Assembly: GCA_965112735.1 (NCBI GenBank)
Contig: OZ218952.1
Coordinates: 930,001-994,000 of the forward strand
Reading direction: 5' to 3'
Origin: Phaeosaccion multiseriatum
Taxonomy: Eukaryota > Ochrophyta, other classes
DNA length: 64,000 nucleotides
The stretch's first letter is position 1; the number at the start of each line of letters is the position of its first letter. Positions 23,094 through 35,158 of this stretch are shown here, in pieces. Made by a program: the position numbers and the translations under genes. The notes beneath the pieces are model-generated. The model had not been told where the DNA came from. It made no database searches and saw only the letters and a program-made list of their open reading frames with translations.

Positions 23094-25281
23094 ATGGGGA
23101 CTACCCACAGCGCCCAATTGGCGGAGGAGGCGAGGGCGAGCGCGTCCAGATGTGAGTCCGCAGAATAGAGAAAGAAATGGAGAGAGAGGAGCAGTTGGAG
23201 CAGGCAGAGCTGCTGCCAGAGCTAGGGTGGAGAGGGGGGGATGGGGGGGAATTGCTGGAGAGTGCAGCGGGGCACCGTTGATGGGGGGCGAATTCAGCGT
23301 GATTCCGGGTGGTTAAGTTCCGAAGCCTACCCCACAAGCTTTGCTGCAGTAGCCGGCATCTATAGAGGCTTGGCTTACGTCGAGTGCTACTTACGTTTAC
23401 TTCTACTTCCCCCTCCGGCCGCCGCCACTTTCCTTCCTTTGCGTACTGTTCTTGTCCTTCCGTTCAGTCGATGCCTGTGAGCTCCGACTCATCAAGGAGA
23501 CGTTTAAGGACCTTGCCCACCTCAGGGGAGGTGCCAAGTCCAAGAACATCGACAAAGAGACTTTCTTGCAGTACTTCCCATTGCCCGGCCTGCTGGGAGG
23601 TGAGAATAGAGAGAGGTAGAGGGTAGTAGTCTTTTCCGGTCCCCATGGGGAATCGAGGCCGTTCAAATCACACAGCGAGGGGCGGGGGTAAATGAACGGG
23701 GGCAGGTATTACTGCGCTTGAGCCTCGAGGAAAGGGATGATTGGCCTGTCGTCGGTACATCACCGTCTTTGTGTCGTTTGGCCTCTTTCTTTCGGTACCG
23801 AGTGCCTGAATCTCCGGTTACCACACGTCCCGTCCCGTCCCGTCTCTCTCTCTCTCTCTCTCTCGGCATGCACCAGAGCGCTTATTCGCCGTTTTCGATC
23901 GGAAGCAGCTCGGTGAGATCGACTACGAAGAGTTTGTGATTGGCCTATCCATCACTTGTCGTGGCTCATGGGCAGAAAAGGTGGAATTCATCTTCCACCT
24001 CTACGACGTGCACGGGGCGGGGGAGGTGAATCGAGAGCAGCTCACCGCACTGGTCAACCATGTCCCTCGGGCAGTTACGAGGCTGAACATGAGGCATCAT
24101 GCAGCCAACGGGGCCGGGCGGAGATACGTGCCCTTCAATAGAGCCAAGAGCTTGAACAACCTACGGGCACTGCCTCTACCGCGGGATGGGGTGGTGGGTG
24201 GTGGGGGTACGGGAAGTATCAGAGCGAATGGGGGCGGGCTGTGTCATCACAACAGTAACCACAACCACCACGATGAGGCGGGGGATGACCGACCGAGGAG
24301 GTTTACTACGCATGGCGGGTCGAGGCCATGCAGAGACAGCCACGAGCATGGCTTCAACTGCTATTGCCCCGCCGAGTCTGCTGTACATGAGCTGATGAAG
24401 AGTGGGAGTAGTGATGGTGAGGGGGAGGAGTTTAGTGGTGAGCAGGAGGCGCAGCAGGGGCAGCAGCAGGGGCAACAACAGCGGAAGGAGCAGCAGCAGG
24501 AGGACGGCGGGAAGAGGATGGTAGAAGTGAAGGAGGAGAGCGAACAAGAGCCAATAGACGGGGGGGGGCAGGTGCCTCCACACCAGCTCGAGGATAGCAA
24601 CGGCCACCACCACCCACACTCCAACCTCCACCATCCACACACCCACACCCACCACTACTACGGCAGCCACAGCAGCAACAACGGGTACCTGCACCATTAC
24701 CACAACCACTTTGAAGAGTTCACCAACAACTCCATCGTGGAGCAGGCCTTCGACGAGTGTGACTTGAATCAGACAGGCACTCTCTCCCTGTCAGAGTTTC
24801 GGCTGTGGGTGGAACGAAACCCTACCGTGGCGCAGTTTTTGCAGAGCGTTTTCCCGTACGATGAGAATCGGGACTGGGGAGACGACAATAAGCACTTACC
24901 TTTCAGCCACCGCAAGGATTTCAACCACCCGGGGCCGATTGCCGGCTGCTCCGGGGCCGGGGCGGGCGGGATGCTGGCAGGAGGGTCAGCAGGATCGGGA
25001 GGAGGAGGAGGAGGAGGAGGAGGAGGGGCGGGGGGAAGACTCAGCCTTGATAGCCATCACAGTCTTGATCATTCGGTGGTGGGTGGGGGTGGGGGTGGGG
25101 GAGGCGAGGAAGAGGTAACTCGTCTGCTGGTGAGGGCGAGGGCACTGACGCATGACGTCTATCTCCGAGAGCAGCTGACCACCATCATCGACGACCGAGT
25201 AGAGGCAGCCGGAGTCGCAGAGAGGGCCGAGGCCGATGCACCACACGGGGACGGGGGTGGGGTTGGTGGTGGTGGTAGTGT

Positions 25282-25316
<35 letters not shown>

Positions 25317-27657
25317 GAGGAGGAGGAGGAGGAGAGTCGAACGGGGACCAGCAGCGGCACGGCAGTAACACCAGCCATGCGTCCGAGGAGTACGAAGATT
25401 ACGAGGCAGACGACCTGCACGGAGGTTGCCAGGCGAGTCGGTGTGGGGTGCAGATATGTGGTTCGTTGTTCAAGCAGGGCAACAGAGTCAAGACGTGGAA
25501 GCAGCGGTGGTACGTGGTGGTGAATCAGTGCATTTACTACTACCAGGGTGAGCACCACCGCCTGCCCAGGGGGGTAATGTTCTTGACAGGGGCGTTTGTG
25601 GACGATGCGAGTGAGCCCGAGGCAGAGAAGAAGAACTATTGGGCGCTGGACATTACTCGAGAAGGCACCACGCGGAGGCTGTATGCGAGGAGCAAGGTGA
25701 GGGGGCAAGGAGGCCGGAGTAAAGGGAGTGGGGAGGGGGGAGGGGGGGGGGGGCGGATCGTAGGTTTTGGTTTAGTGCCTTTTGTCACATCTCGAATCCG
25801 TTTTTTGTGAACGGAGGGGAAGCACTCATGTTTGTTTGTAACTGACCTCTGAAGATTTTTTTTTTTAACCGGCGCCTCCGCCCTCCCCCCCCCCTTTATC
25901 CCCTGCCTTCCTCCCCCCCCCCCCTCCCCTTTCCCTTCTTTTCCTTCCCCACTCCTCAACCTCGCTTTCTCTCCCTCTCTCATCTCTCCCTTCTTACCTA
26001 TCCACACACACTCTAACCAAACAGGCAGACCGCGACTTGTGGGTTTCCGAGCTGCGTCAGGCAAGCACCGTCGTGCCCATCGAGGACAAGTACAACATCG
26101 GAGAGGAGGTGGGGGTGGGACGCTTCAGCAAGGTGCACATGTGCGTGGACAAGAAGACATTGGAGCGCAAGGCAGTCAAGATTATTGAGAAGGAGAGCAT
26201 GGACGAGGAGGAGCGAGAGCTGCTGCATGCGGAGATTGCCATCATGAAGATTGTTCGCCACCCCAACATCATCCGCATGGAGGCCGTGTACGAGTCGCGC
26301 AACTCGATCTTCATTGTAAGTTGTTTGTTTCATTCATTCATTCATTCATCCTCGAAGCTTACGTAAGGGGTTAATATTTACCTCTTAACCTTCCATGTTT
26401 TCCAATTCATGTGTACCTATACTTACGTGCTGGGTGATGTATGTGTATCTATACTTACGTATGTATGTACGTGTGTATGTATGTATGTATTGCTCTGTAG
26501 GTGATGGAGCTGCACTCCGGAGGGGAGCTGTTTGACCGCATCGTGGGAAAGCCCCGCTTCAGCGAAGACGAGGCGTTCCAGGTGGTCTATCCCCTGGTGG
26601 AGAGCGTGGCGTATCTGCACGAGATGGGAGTGGTACACAGGTGAGTGAGTGAGTGAGTGAGTATGTGTGTGTGTGAGTATGCGTTTGTGTGTGAGAGAGA
26701 GAGTATGTGTGTGTATGCGCGTCTTCCGTGGAGGGCGGAAAGAGGGGAGCGGGGGGGGGGGGGGGAGGACGCCAAGGAAGGAGAGTGGGAGAGATCGAGG
26801 GAGGGAAGTTGTGGAGAAGGGAAGGCGTTGCAAGCATTGCCACTTCCCTACATGTCTTTCTTACTGCATTCCCTTTGTCCTTCTGGTGCTGACCACCTTT
26901 TCTTCACTCTCTTCCTTTTTGTTTCAATTCTCCTCGTCCGTCTTCACACACCTCCACCACAATACCATGACATCAACATGACATCAACAGGGATCTCAAG
27001 CCCGAGAACATTCTCTGTGGGGAGGATATTGCAGACATTAAGATTGCTGACTTTGGCCTCTCAAAGATGGTCATGCCCGATGAGCTCATGAAGATGCCGT
27101 GCGGCACGTTGAGCTACGTGGCACCCGAAGTCCTGACCCTCAAGGGCTACGGCAAGGAGGCGGACATTTGGAGTGTGGGGGTGATTACGTACTTGCTGGT
27201 GCGAGGAAGGCTGCCCTTTGATGGTGACTCTCGTGAGGAGATTATCGAGAATACCATCAACGGAAACCTCCCCGGGGTGGAGGAGGATGACGTGTGGGCA
27301 AGCTTCTCACCGGACCTGCGCGATATGATGGTTGGGATGCTTAACAAGGATAGCAAGAAGCGACTCACAGCCAAACAATTGTTGGAGCACCAATGGGTGA
27401 CGGAGCGTGTGGACCGTCTCATTGACGACTCTTTGGATGACGGCAGCACTCACAGGTTCCAGGACCACCACGCCCACCGCCACCACGACCACACCCACTA
27501 CAACGGAAGCAACGGACACGGAAGCAACGGTAACGGGAACGGACACACGCACTATCAGCGAGGCAGCTGCGCGAGTCAGAGCAGCAGCGTGCAGGGAGGC
27601 GGGGTGGGGTATGAGACGAACGGGTATGGACACACACACACCACCACTCACCGGTGA
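23094..27657 (+). CDS. Calcium-regulated protein kinase with EF-hands, PH domain and C-terminal kinase domain (CDPK7-like order)
   Basis: Predicted Ser/Thr kinase responding to calcium and membrane lipid. Six exons (23094-23151, 23468-23599, 23877-25696, 26025-26315, 26501-26640, 26991-27657) join in phase to 1,035 residues. The N-terminus MGTTHS fits an N-myristoylation signal. EF-hand-like loops start near Asp71, Asp107 and Asp359; only the third (DLNQTGTLSLSE) has canonical ligands. Residues about 125-340 and 400-560 are low-complexity Gly/Gln/Ser inserts, with a His-rich stretch before the third loop. A PH domain follows (GSLFKQGNRVKTWKQRWYVV), then a complete kinase: Lys722 in AVKIIEK, HRDLKPEN with Asp815, DFGLS with Asp834, and APE. 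A second His-rich tail ends the protein. EF-hands, PH, then kinase is the order known from apicomplexan CDPK7, unlike plant CDPKs where EF-hands are C-terminal. Exon 1 is the least certain part. Confidence 0.88.
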
Positions 27658-29052
27658 CCGATGGGTGACTCCGATGACGGGTGACCTGCGCAAGGGCTTT
27701 GGGGTCACAAGGTCTGTGTTTGGGGCAGCGCGGGCTGCAGGCGTTGGTGATACACCACCAGCAGTTGGCGAGCATGCAGCATGCAGTCGAAGCAAGCAGC
27801 AGGCAGTAGAGGAAATTTGGGGGGGGGGGGGGGGGGCATGGGCATACTCCTCCTACTCCTCGAGTTGGGGCCTCGCAACTTTTTTTTCTCTTTGATGTTG
27901 GGGGGGGGCTCTTTTGAAATCTTGAAAATCTTTCCCTTTTGTACATTAGTACCCACCGTGTGGCTTGGCATCAATTTTTGATAAAAGCATTTTGGGATGG
28001 CAATGGCACGGAGGGTGAAGGGGGGGGGCGGAAGAGCTCTGGAGCAACGGTTGAAAAAAATGTGGAATGGGAAGGTAAAGAAGAAATGGGGCTTGAACGG
28101 AAGAAGTTTCTTCCATTGGAAGCTATGGATACTACATTGATATCGGTCACAAGATCGATACTGGTGTGTGTGTGTGTGTGTGTTTTCAGGCCTTGCCATT
28201 AAATATAAATATATAACTACTGAGAACTAAAAGACGTGTGCCATACGTGTATCATTACATCGTAGTCTTACATACGTAGTACGTAATTGTATTGGGGAGA
28301 AGCGGAAGGGTGCATTGAGAGTTGTCGTTTTCCTTCCACTCCCCTCACATACATTTTTGTCCTCTCTTCTCCCTTTTGAGATGAATCAATGCCTCAGTTA
28401 CCCAACAAATAGGTGCTAAAAATGCCTTTCCATTGCACTGTTTGATCTCTGCTGCCGCTTCGGGTCCTTCACACTCTTTCTCTCTCTTTCTTTCTCTCTT
28501 TGCCACGTACCTACACCCAGTGCTACATCCCCTCCCCCCCATACACGCACGCACACACATATACACACACACACACACAGCCCTGGTAAGGAGGCTCAAG
28601 ATATCACAATGAGCGTAGCATGCCCTCGTGCTCTTTTCGCTTGAAGCTGCTGCTGTTGCTTTTACTTCTACTGCTGCTGCTGCTCTTGGTAGTGGTGGTG
28701 TTACTGTTGGTGGTGGTCGTGGTGGTCTTCCTTGCTGTGCTGAAAGCCGCCCCCTTTCCCCCCCTTGCCCTTCCCCTTTGTCTCCCGCAAAAAACCTTGC
28801 TCTCTCTTCTCTCTCTCCCTCTCTCCCTCCCTCACTCACTCACTCAATCAATCTCTCTCTCTCACCCACTCACAGCCTACTACTGCACTTTCGCCACCTG
28901 TGATTCTCATGAACACATACACGCATGACGAGTGGCACACACTTTGTCACCAGAGGTGCACCAAATGTGAGGTCTCTCCACCCCTCCAGACCATCTCATC
29001 CTCCATAACCGTAATACTTGGTACATGGGACTTTGTGCCACCACCACACTAC
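27658..29052. other. Convergent intergenic region between the kinase and the AAA protease
   Basis: About 1.4 kb lies between two stop codons. It holds a copy of the dispersed TTGGTGATAC motif (27744-27753), AT-richer 3' flank with TACGTA-type words (28200-28300), CTG/CTT triplet runs (28640-28730) and pyrimidine repeats up to the protease end. No gene is supported. Confidence 0.55.
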
Positions 29053-30664
29053 TCACCCCCCCCTGCCCCTCGCCCACAACCCGGCCCCCACCTTCCTCCC
29101 CTTAGCAGCCACTTCCTCCTCCCCTTCCTTCGTTCCCTTCCCCTCCCTCTCCCCCCCCCCCTCCTCTCCCTCCTCCTCCTCCCCCTCCCCCTCCTCCTCC
29201 CCCTCCTCCTCCTCCTCCTCCTCCCCCTCTTCCTCCTTCTTTGCGGCCTTCGCCGCCTCCACCGCCCTCTTCACAATATCAGAGGGAATCCAAGCAGCCG
29301 CCGCCCCTGCCCCCCCCCCCTCCACCCCTCCTCCTCCTCCTCCTCCTCCTTCCAGCTCCATCACATTCTCAGGTGTCCGCTTGGCCCCAAATATGTCCGA
29401 CAGGGTCCTCTCCCCCACCACCTCCTTATCCAACAACTCGTCTCGGAGTCCCTCCAGCCCGTCTCTCTTGGCCCTTAGTAGCGCCTTTGCTCTCTCGTAC
29501 TGCTCCGCAAGCACCCTCTTCACCTCTTCATCCAACGCCGTCGCCGTGCTCTCCCCAACCTCCAATCGTCCGTACTCCTTCCTCGGCACGTAGAGCCCCA
29601 TCGTCGTTCCATAGCCCCACTTGGTCACCATCTGAAGTATCAACTCGGAGGCCCTCTCTAGGTCCGACACCGCTCCCGACCCCACACTCTTCTCTCCATA
29701 GACCACCTCCTCTGCGGCCCTACCTGCCAGCATCATGCACACCTTGTCGAGGAAGTGGTCCTGCACGCTGTTGGTGCGCTCCTGAGGAATGGGGAGGAGG
29801 AGGAAGGGGAGGAGGAAGGGGAGGAGGAGGAGGAGGAGGAGGAGGAGGAGGAGGAGGAGGAGGAGGATTAGCGTGGGCGTGAGCTTGAGTAACTACGCAA
29901 CCAAGAACAGCCAACCAACCAACCAACCAACCTCAATCATTCGACCAACAAATCAACCATTGTAACCAATCCTCCCTCCGCCCCTCCCTCCCTCCCTCCC
30001 TCCCTCCCTCCCTCCGTCCGTTCCTCCCTCACCCCCTCTCAACAACCCCAACCCTAGCACACTACAACGTACCGGGTCCAGCGACTGCGAATACCCCAAC
30101 GTGGAGCCCCTCCACACGATGCTGACCTTGACCACTGGTGCCGTGAAGGGCAGCAGCCACCCCACCGCGGCATGTCCGGCCTCATGCACTGCCGTTCTCT
30201 TGCGATCCTCTGCCGACTCATACCTGCTCGGAGTGAGAGAGGGAAGGAGGGAGGGAGGGGAGGGAGGGTGGGAAGTGAGTGTTGATCGATCGATCGTGCG
30301 TGAGTGAGGTATGCACTCTGTCACATTCGTTCCTTCGTGTTCCTTTGTTCGTTCCGCTCCTTCCTTCCTTCCTTCTTAAATCACCCACTCGTCTCACTCA
30401 TGTATGCACACCTACCTGCCCTGCCTCGGCGAGCCCGTCGCTACACGGTCCACTGCCTCACTCAGGTGGGAGGACTCGACCATGCTGCAATTGGCCCTCG
30501 CTGCGATGAGCCCCGCTGTGTTGCAAATGTTCTCAATGTCGGCTCCGACACATCCCGGAGTGAGCTCGGCCATGCGGGTGGCGAGGACGTGTCTGTCTTG
30601 TTGAAGGAGATCGGCCTTTGTAGCGTCAACGTTCTTGCTGCTCTTCTTGCTGCTACTACTGCTG

Positions 30665-30706
<42 letters not shown>

Positions 30707-31553
30707 CTGTTATTGTTGCTGTTGCCCCGGAGTCTCGTTCGCTCGGCCTCTTCCTTCCTCTCCTTCTCCTGTAACGTAAGCAACGCAGCAGGCGTTAAAG
30801 CAAGCGGGAGGGGGGGGTGGGGGGGGCAGTTTTGGAGGGGACAAGAGGACGGAGCGCCAAGGTTGGGGAACGCAGTGTAAGATAAGGTAAAAGATAAGGA
30901 AAGGTAACGTAACGTAACGTAAGGTAAGGTAAGGCAAGGAAAGGATAAGTAAGATATAAGATTAGGTAAGATAAGGTAAGATGTGAGATAAAGGTAAGGT
31001 AAGGCAGGGCAAGGCAAGATGAAGCTCCCCCTCCCTCCCCTCCCCTCCTCTCCCCTCCCCTTCCCTCCTCTCCCTCTCCCTCTCTCACCTTCTCCTCCGC
31101 GCTGTCCTCCTTCATCAGCTTCAGCCCCTCCCCTCTGTCCCCAGGCTTGAGCCTAATCTTTTTCATGTACATCTCAAAGAGCATCACTCTTCCCTTCTTG
31201 TCGGGCGGCTCCACCTCCACATGCATGTCAAACCTTCCACTCCGCATCAACGCAGGGTCCAAAATGTCCTTCCTGTTGGTTGTGGCCATCACCACAATAC
31301 CCTCGTTGCGATTGAAACCGTCCATCTCCGACAAGAGTGAGTTAAGAGTGGCCTCTCTATCAAGAGTGAGGCTCTGCCCGCTGCTGGAGCCTCTCTTCTT
31401 GCCCACGTAGTCAATCTCGTCCAGGAAGATGATGCCTCGCTTGTGTCGGCGTGCCTCTTTGAAGAGCTGCTTCACTTTGGCCACACCCACGCCCGCGTAG
31501 ATCTGCGTGGAAGTCGAGCGGAGGTCGAGTGGTGGAACAGCAGCCGCCGAGAG

Positions 31554-31600
<47 letters not shown>

Positions 31601-34600
31601 TAGACAGACAGACAGACAGACAGACAGGCAGACAGACAGACAGACAGGGAGAGACGAAGACAGAGAGAGGGAGAGAGAAACAAGAGACAGAGATGAGATG
31701 AGGGACAGAAGAACAGAGCTAAGACAAATAAATAGGGAGGGAGACGAGCACGTTTTGCTTGGGGGTTGTCGTTTGTCGCTCTTTCTTGGATTCCTTGCAA
31801 AATGTGAGCAATTACCCTCGGCAAAGGCAGACACAGGGCCTCTGTGGGATTCTTCTGACCAAGCCCTGATGGATGCGATTCACAAATCGATCCCTCAGCG
31901 CAGTGCTGCCAGCTCCTCCTCTTCTCCCCTCCTCTCCTTCCCTTCCTTCGTTCCCACTCTCCCTCATCCCCCCCCTCCTCCTCTGTCTATATAACATGCA
32001 GAACATCTGCAGGCGCAGCGTAATCGTACCGAACTTACTTACCCCGTTAAAGTCGCTCCCACAGGCATAGAAGAAGGGCACTTTGGCTTCTCCCGCACAC
32101 GCTCTGCCCAGTAGGGTCTTGCCAGTCCCCGGTTCGCCTGTAGGGGTAGGTAGGTAGGTAGGTAGGTAGGTAGGTAGGTAGGAAGTAGGTAGGCAGGTAG
32201 GTAGGTAGGTAGAAGAAGTAGGGAGGTAGGTAGGTCGTTTAGTTGGCACATAGGATAGGTAGATAGGTAGGTAGGTAGGTAGGTAGGTAGGTAGGTAGGC
32301 AGGTAGGTAGGCAGGTAGGTAGGTGGGTAAATAGGTAGGTAGGTAGGTAGGTAGGTAGGTAGGTAGGTAGGTAGGCAGTGGGGTGGATTAAGTCATGGGA
32401 GACAGGACCTTTAATGCAAGGTGAGGTTGGGGGGGGGGGGGGGAAGTATACACACACGCACACACACAGACACACAGAGAGAGACAGAAAGAGAGAGAGA
32501 CACACCACTTACCCACGAGAAGGATTCCCCTTGGGGGGTTGGCACCCAAGTCCGCATACTTCTTGGGACTGGTGAGGAAGTTGACCACCTGCTGAAGCTC
32601 ACCCAGCACCTCCTCACACCCAATCACATCCTTGAAGGACGGGTTGTCTTGTCGCTGCCCCCCCCTCTCGATGCTTCGGCGGGCCTCACTCTCCTTGACG
32701 AAGCTTGCGGCGGCCCTGCCGAGTGTCTCTTGAATCACCAACCGGCTAAAGTACGCTACACTTACGAAGACTGTGATATCAAGGTGGTTGGTTCGTTTGG
32801 TCGTTGCGTGGGTGGTTGTGGTTGGTTGGATTGGTTGAGTGGTTTGAGTGGTTTGAGTGGTTGAGTGGTTGGTTGGTTGGTTGGTTGGTTGGTTGGTTGA
32901 ATGATTCGTTGGTTGATGGTTGGTTGGTTGTGTGGGTGATTGGATTGATTGCAGTGCCCGTCCATTTGTTTCGCGACGAGACGCGACACGCACGCAAGAC
33001 AGACGCAAGCAAAAGGGGGAAGCAGCAGGGTATGGGAAGGAGAGGGAAGGACGGGCAACAGGATGCCGAAGGCTTGGGTCACGACACATCAGCAGACGCC
33101 GCTGCCAGCTGCTGTTTGACCCTGACACAAGCTGCTGATTGCTCTCCTTCCATCCCCACCATCATATGACTCACAGAGCATTCCCTCACGACATACACAA
33201 ACGCAACACATACAACACAGGTTGTAAAACGAATCCAAACGTACCAAGCTGACCAACGAGAAGGCCCACCCCTAGGCCTGGCTCCTCCTGTGACTCCGCC
33301 ACCTGTTGTTGTTGTTGTTGTTGCTGCTGCTGCTGCTGCCAACTGCCCACTCCTCCCCTCCCTCTTGCTGTTCCTCTAGCCTCGTCTCGGGCTCTGGAGC
33401 GTGCTGCTGCCGCCCTATTTCTCCTCCTCCTCCTCCGCTCAATCTCCCTGTGCCGGCGGCCATCAGTCTTGCTGAGGGACTTCATGTCCTCCTCGTCCTG
33501 CTCAATCTCGGCCCGGAGTCCTTGGGCCTCTCTCACCACTTCCTCTAGTTGCCTTAGGTGAGTGAGCTCATCTTCGCATACGCCGCGTTGGTTCTGGTGT
33601 TGATAAGGGAGAGAGGAGGGAGAGGGGGAGGAGAAGGAGGAGGAAGAAGAAGAAGAAGAAGAAGAAGAAGAAGAAGAAGAAGAAGAAGAAGAAGAAGAAG
33701 AAGAAGGAAGAGGAGGAGGAGGAGGAGGAATAAGAGGGCTGCTATTACCGAGGTGTGCAAGCGATTGGGCATACACACATACATTCACAAACCCATGGAC
33801 CAAAACAACGAGCCCTGCTCTTCCCTTCCTCTTCCTCTCCCATTTCCCATTTTCTCTCCTCCTCCCTTCCCTTCCCCTCCTGTCCCCTCTGTCTGCCCAC
33901 CCACCTGGAGGGACGCGATTTTCTGCTCAATGACGTGGAGGTACTGCTGGTCCCACTGCACCTGCTGCTGGTGCTGTAACAAGGACTGCACTCCGGCCTC
34001 CGAGGTGCCTCCCTCCACAGGCATCTCACTACCCTCCTGCCTCCCCTGCTGCTGCCCCTGCTGCTGCTGATCGGACCGAAGGTAGAGCCTCGGCCCCTGC
34101 CCCTGCCCCTGGCCATGCTGTATCACCAAGTGCTGCTGATCCTGGGGCTGCTGCTGCTGCTGCTGCTGCTGCTGTGCTTCCCGTCTCTCTTGACTGCGTG
34201 CCCTCTCAGACAGGTCGATGACAATGGCCTGCCCGAGCTGTGCCGCGGAAGCCACGTTGCCGAGCACGCAAAAAGCCCCAAACTCTTCCGGGGTGAGAGT
34301 TACCGAGTCGCTGGTGGCGGTGATTGCACCCTCCTCGTCTCCCCCACTCACTCCTCCTGCCCCTGCGAGGCCTTCAAGCGATACTCCTCCTCCTTCTCCT
34401 CTCGCTTCGTCACCACCAGGAGAGAAGAACAAACCCCGGCGGCCACTGCTGCTGCTACTACTCCCACTACCTCCCGCTCCGTCCGTAGGTGCACCTCCGC
34501 TGCTGCTGTCGCTACTCATTGGTCTCTTTTGCCTCTCTGCTCCCCTCACACCTCTTCCCCACCGATTGCCGCTACTGTTGCGGCCACTACCGCTGCTGCT

Positions 34601-35035
34601 GCTGCTGCTGCTGCTGCTGCCGCCGCCGCTGCTGGTGCCCCCAGCCCCCGCGTTCTTGCTACCATCCTTCTCATCCCTACTACTGCCGCTTATGCTTTCA
34701 CTCCCATCCCGAGTCTGGTCTCTAGCAGTAGAGGCAGAAGTAGCGCCCGCTTTGGAATCTGCAGGTGCGTTTTTCCACACATTGCCCAGCCAGCCCCCGC
34801 CCCGCAGCTGCTTCGCTTTGTTCAATGAAGGAAGACTGGAGGGGACAGGAGGGAGAGAGGACACACTTCGTTGAGAACAACTGTGCCTTCTCCCCGCTCG
34901 CTGGAGCTCAACTCCCCCCGCTCCTCCCTCTCCGCCTCCCGATGCCGCTGCTGCTGTAGCCCTCGCCGCTGATGACAAGCCGCTCCCGCCCACGGCACCA
35001 CAGCACGTGAGGAGCAAGACTCTCTTCATGCTCAT
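29053..35035 (-). CDS. FtsH/YME1-type ATP-dependent zinc metalloprotease
   Basis: Membrane AAA protease for organelle protein quality control. Eight minus-strand exons (35035-33905, 33593-33245, 32755-32513, 32137-32043, 31502-31089, 30768-30416, 30223-30073, 29781-29053) join in phase to about 1,154 residues, well above the usual 700-800. Residues 1-500 are mostly Ser/Gly/Gln low complexity after a basic, hydrophobic leader ([17 protein letters not shown]). One likely membrane span ([19 protein letters not shown]) precedes the AAA module. That module has Walker A GEPGTGKT near 575 (usual GPPGTGKT), pore loop YAGVG, Walker B IIFLDEID near 634 and the Arg-finger region LMRSGRFD. A poly-Ser insert interrupts the lid. 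The protease has HEAGH near 875 and a conserved Asp in [23 protein letters not shown] resembles YME1. A strong GTGAGTAG donor overlaps the last stop, so a further exon is possible. Mitochondrion versus plastid is undecided. Confidence 0.9.
31556..31650. repeat. (GACA)n array in a protease intron
   Basis: GACAGACA tetramers lie in intron 32042-31503, close to the acceptor of the exon beginning at 31502. They read as a CTGT-rich pyrimidine tract on the coding strand. Confidence 0.85.
32146..32375. repeat. (GGTA)n array in a protease intron
   Basis: GGTAGGTA tetramers fill much of intron 32512-32138, between the exon ending with GILLV and the exon starting with the Walker A Gly codon. On the gene strand this is CCTA-rich. 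A separate GGTT array lies at 32785-32935 in the preceding intron. Confidence 0.85.
33640..33730. repeat. (GAA)n and (GGA)n trinucleotide array
   Basis: About 20 GAA triplets followed by GGA triplets lie in the protease intron 33904-33594. On the coding strand the tract is TTC/TCC, a polypyrimidine stretch just upstream of the acceptor. Confidence 0.85.
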
Positions 35036-35158
35036 GCATAGAATGTGGGGCCGGGTCGGATCGGGGGAAGAGGGGAAGAGGTCGTCGAGTAAGTCAACGG
35101 GACCTACACGCGGAAGGGAGGGAGCAAGGGATGAGGTGTATTATAAAAGAAGAAGACA
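35036..35158. promoter_or_regulatory. Compact bidirectional promoter between the AAA protease and RNF170
   Basis: The divergent start codons are only 123 bp apart, so both 5' UTRs and core promoters must fit or overlap here. A TATAAAAG word at about 35141-35148 lies about 10 bp before the RNF170 ATG, which is too close to act as a normal TATA box for that start. Confidence 0.5.

Noticed and set aside
28620-29590. Plus-strand frames downstream of the kinase gene
   Set aside because: They are Leu/Ser/Pro repeats from CTG, CTC and TCC runs; part overlaps the antisense of the conserved protease exon.
35141-35148. TATAAAAG as a TATA box for RNF170
   Set aside because: It lies about ten bases before the ATG, leaving no room for a transcription start and 5' UTR.
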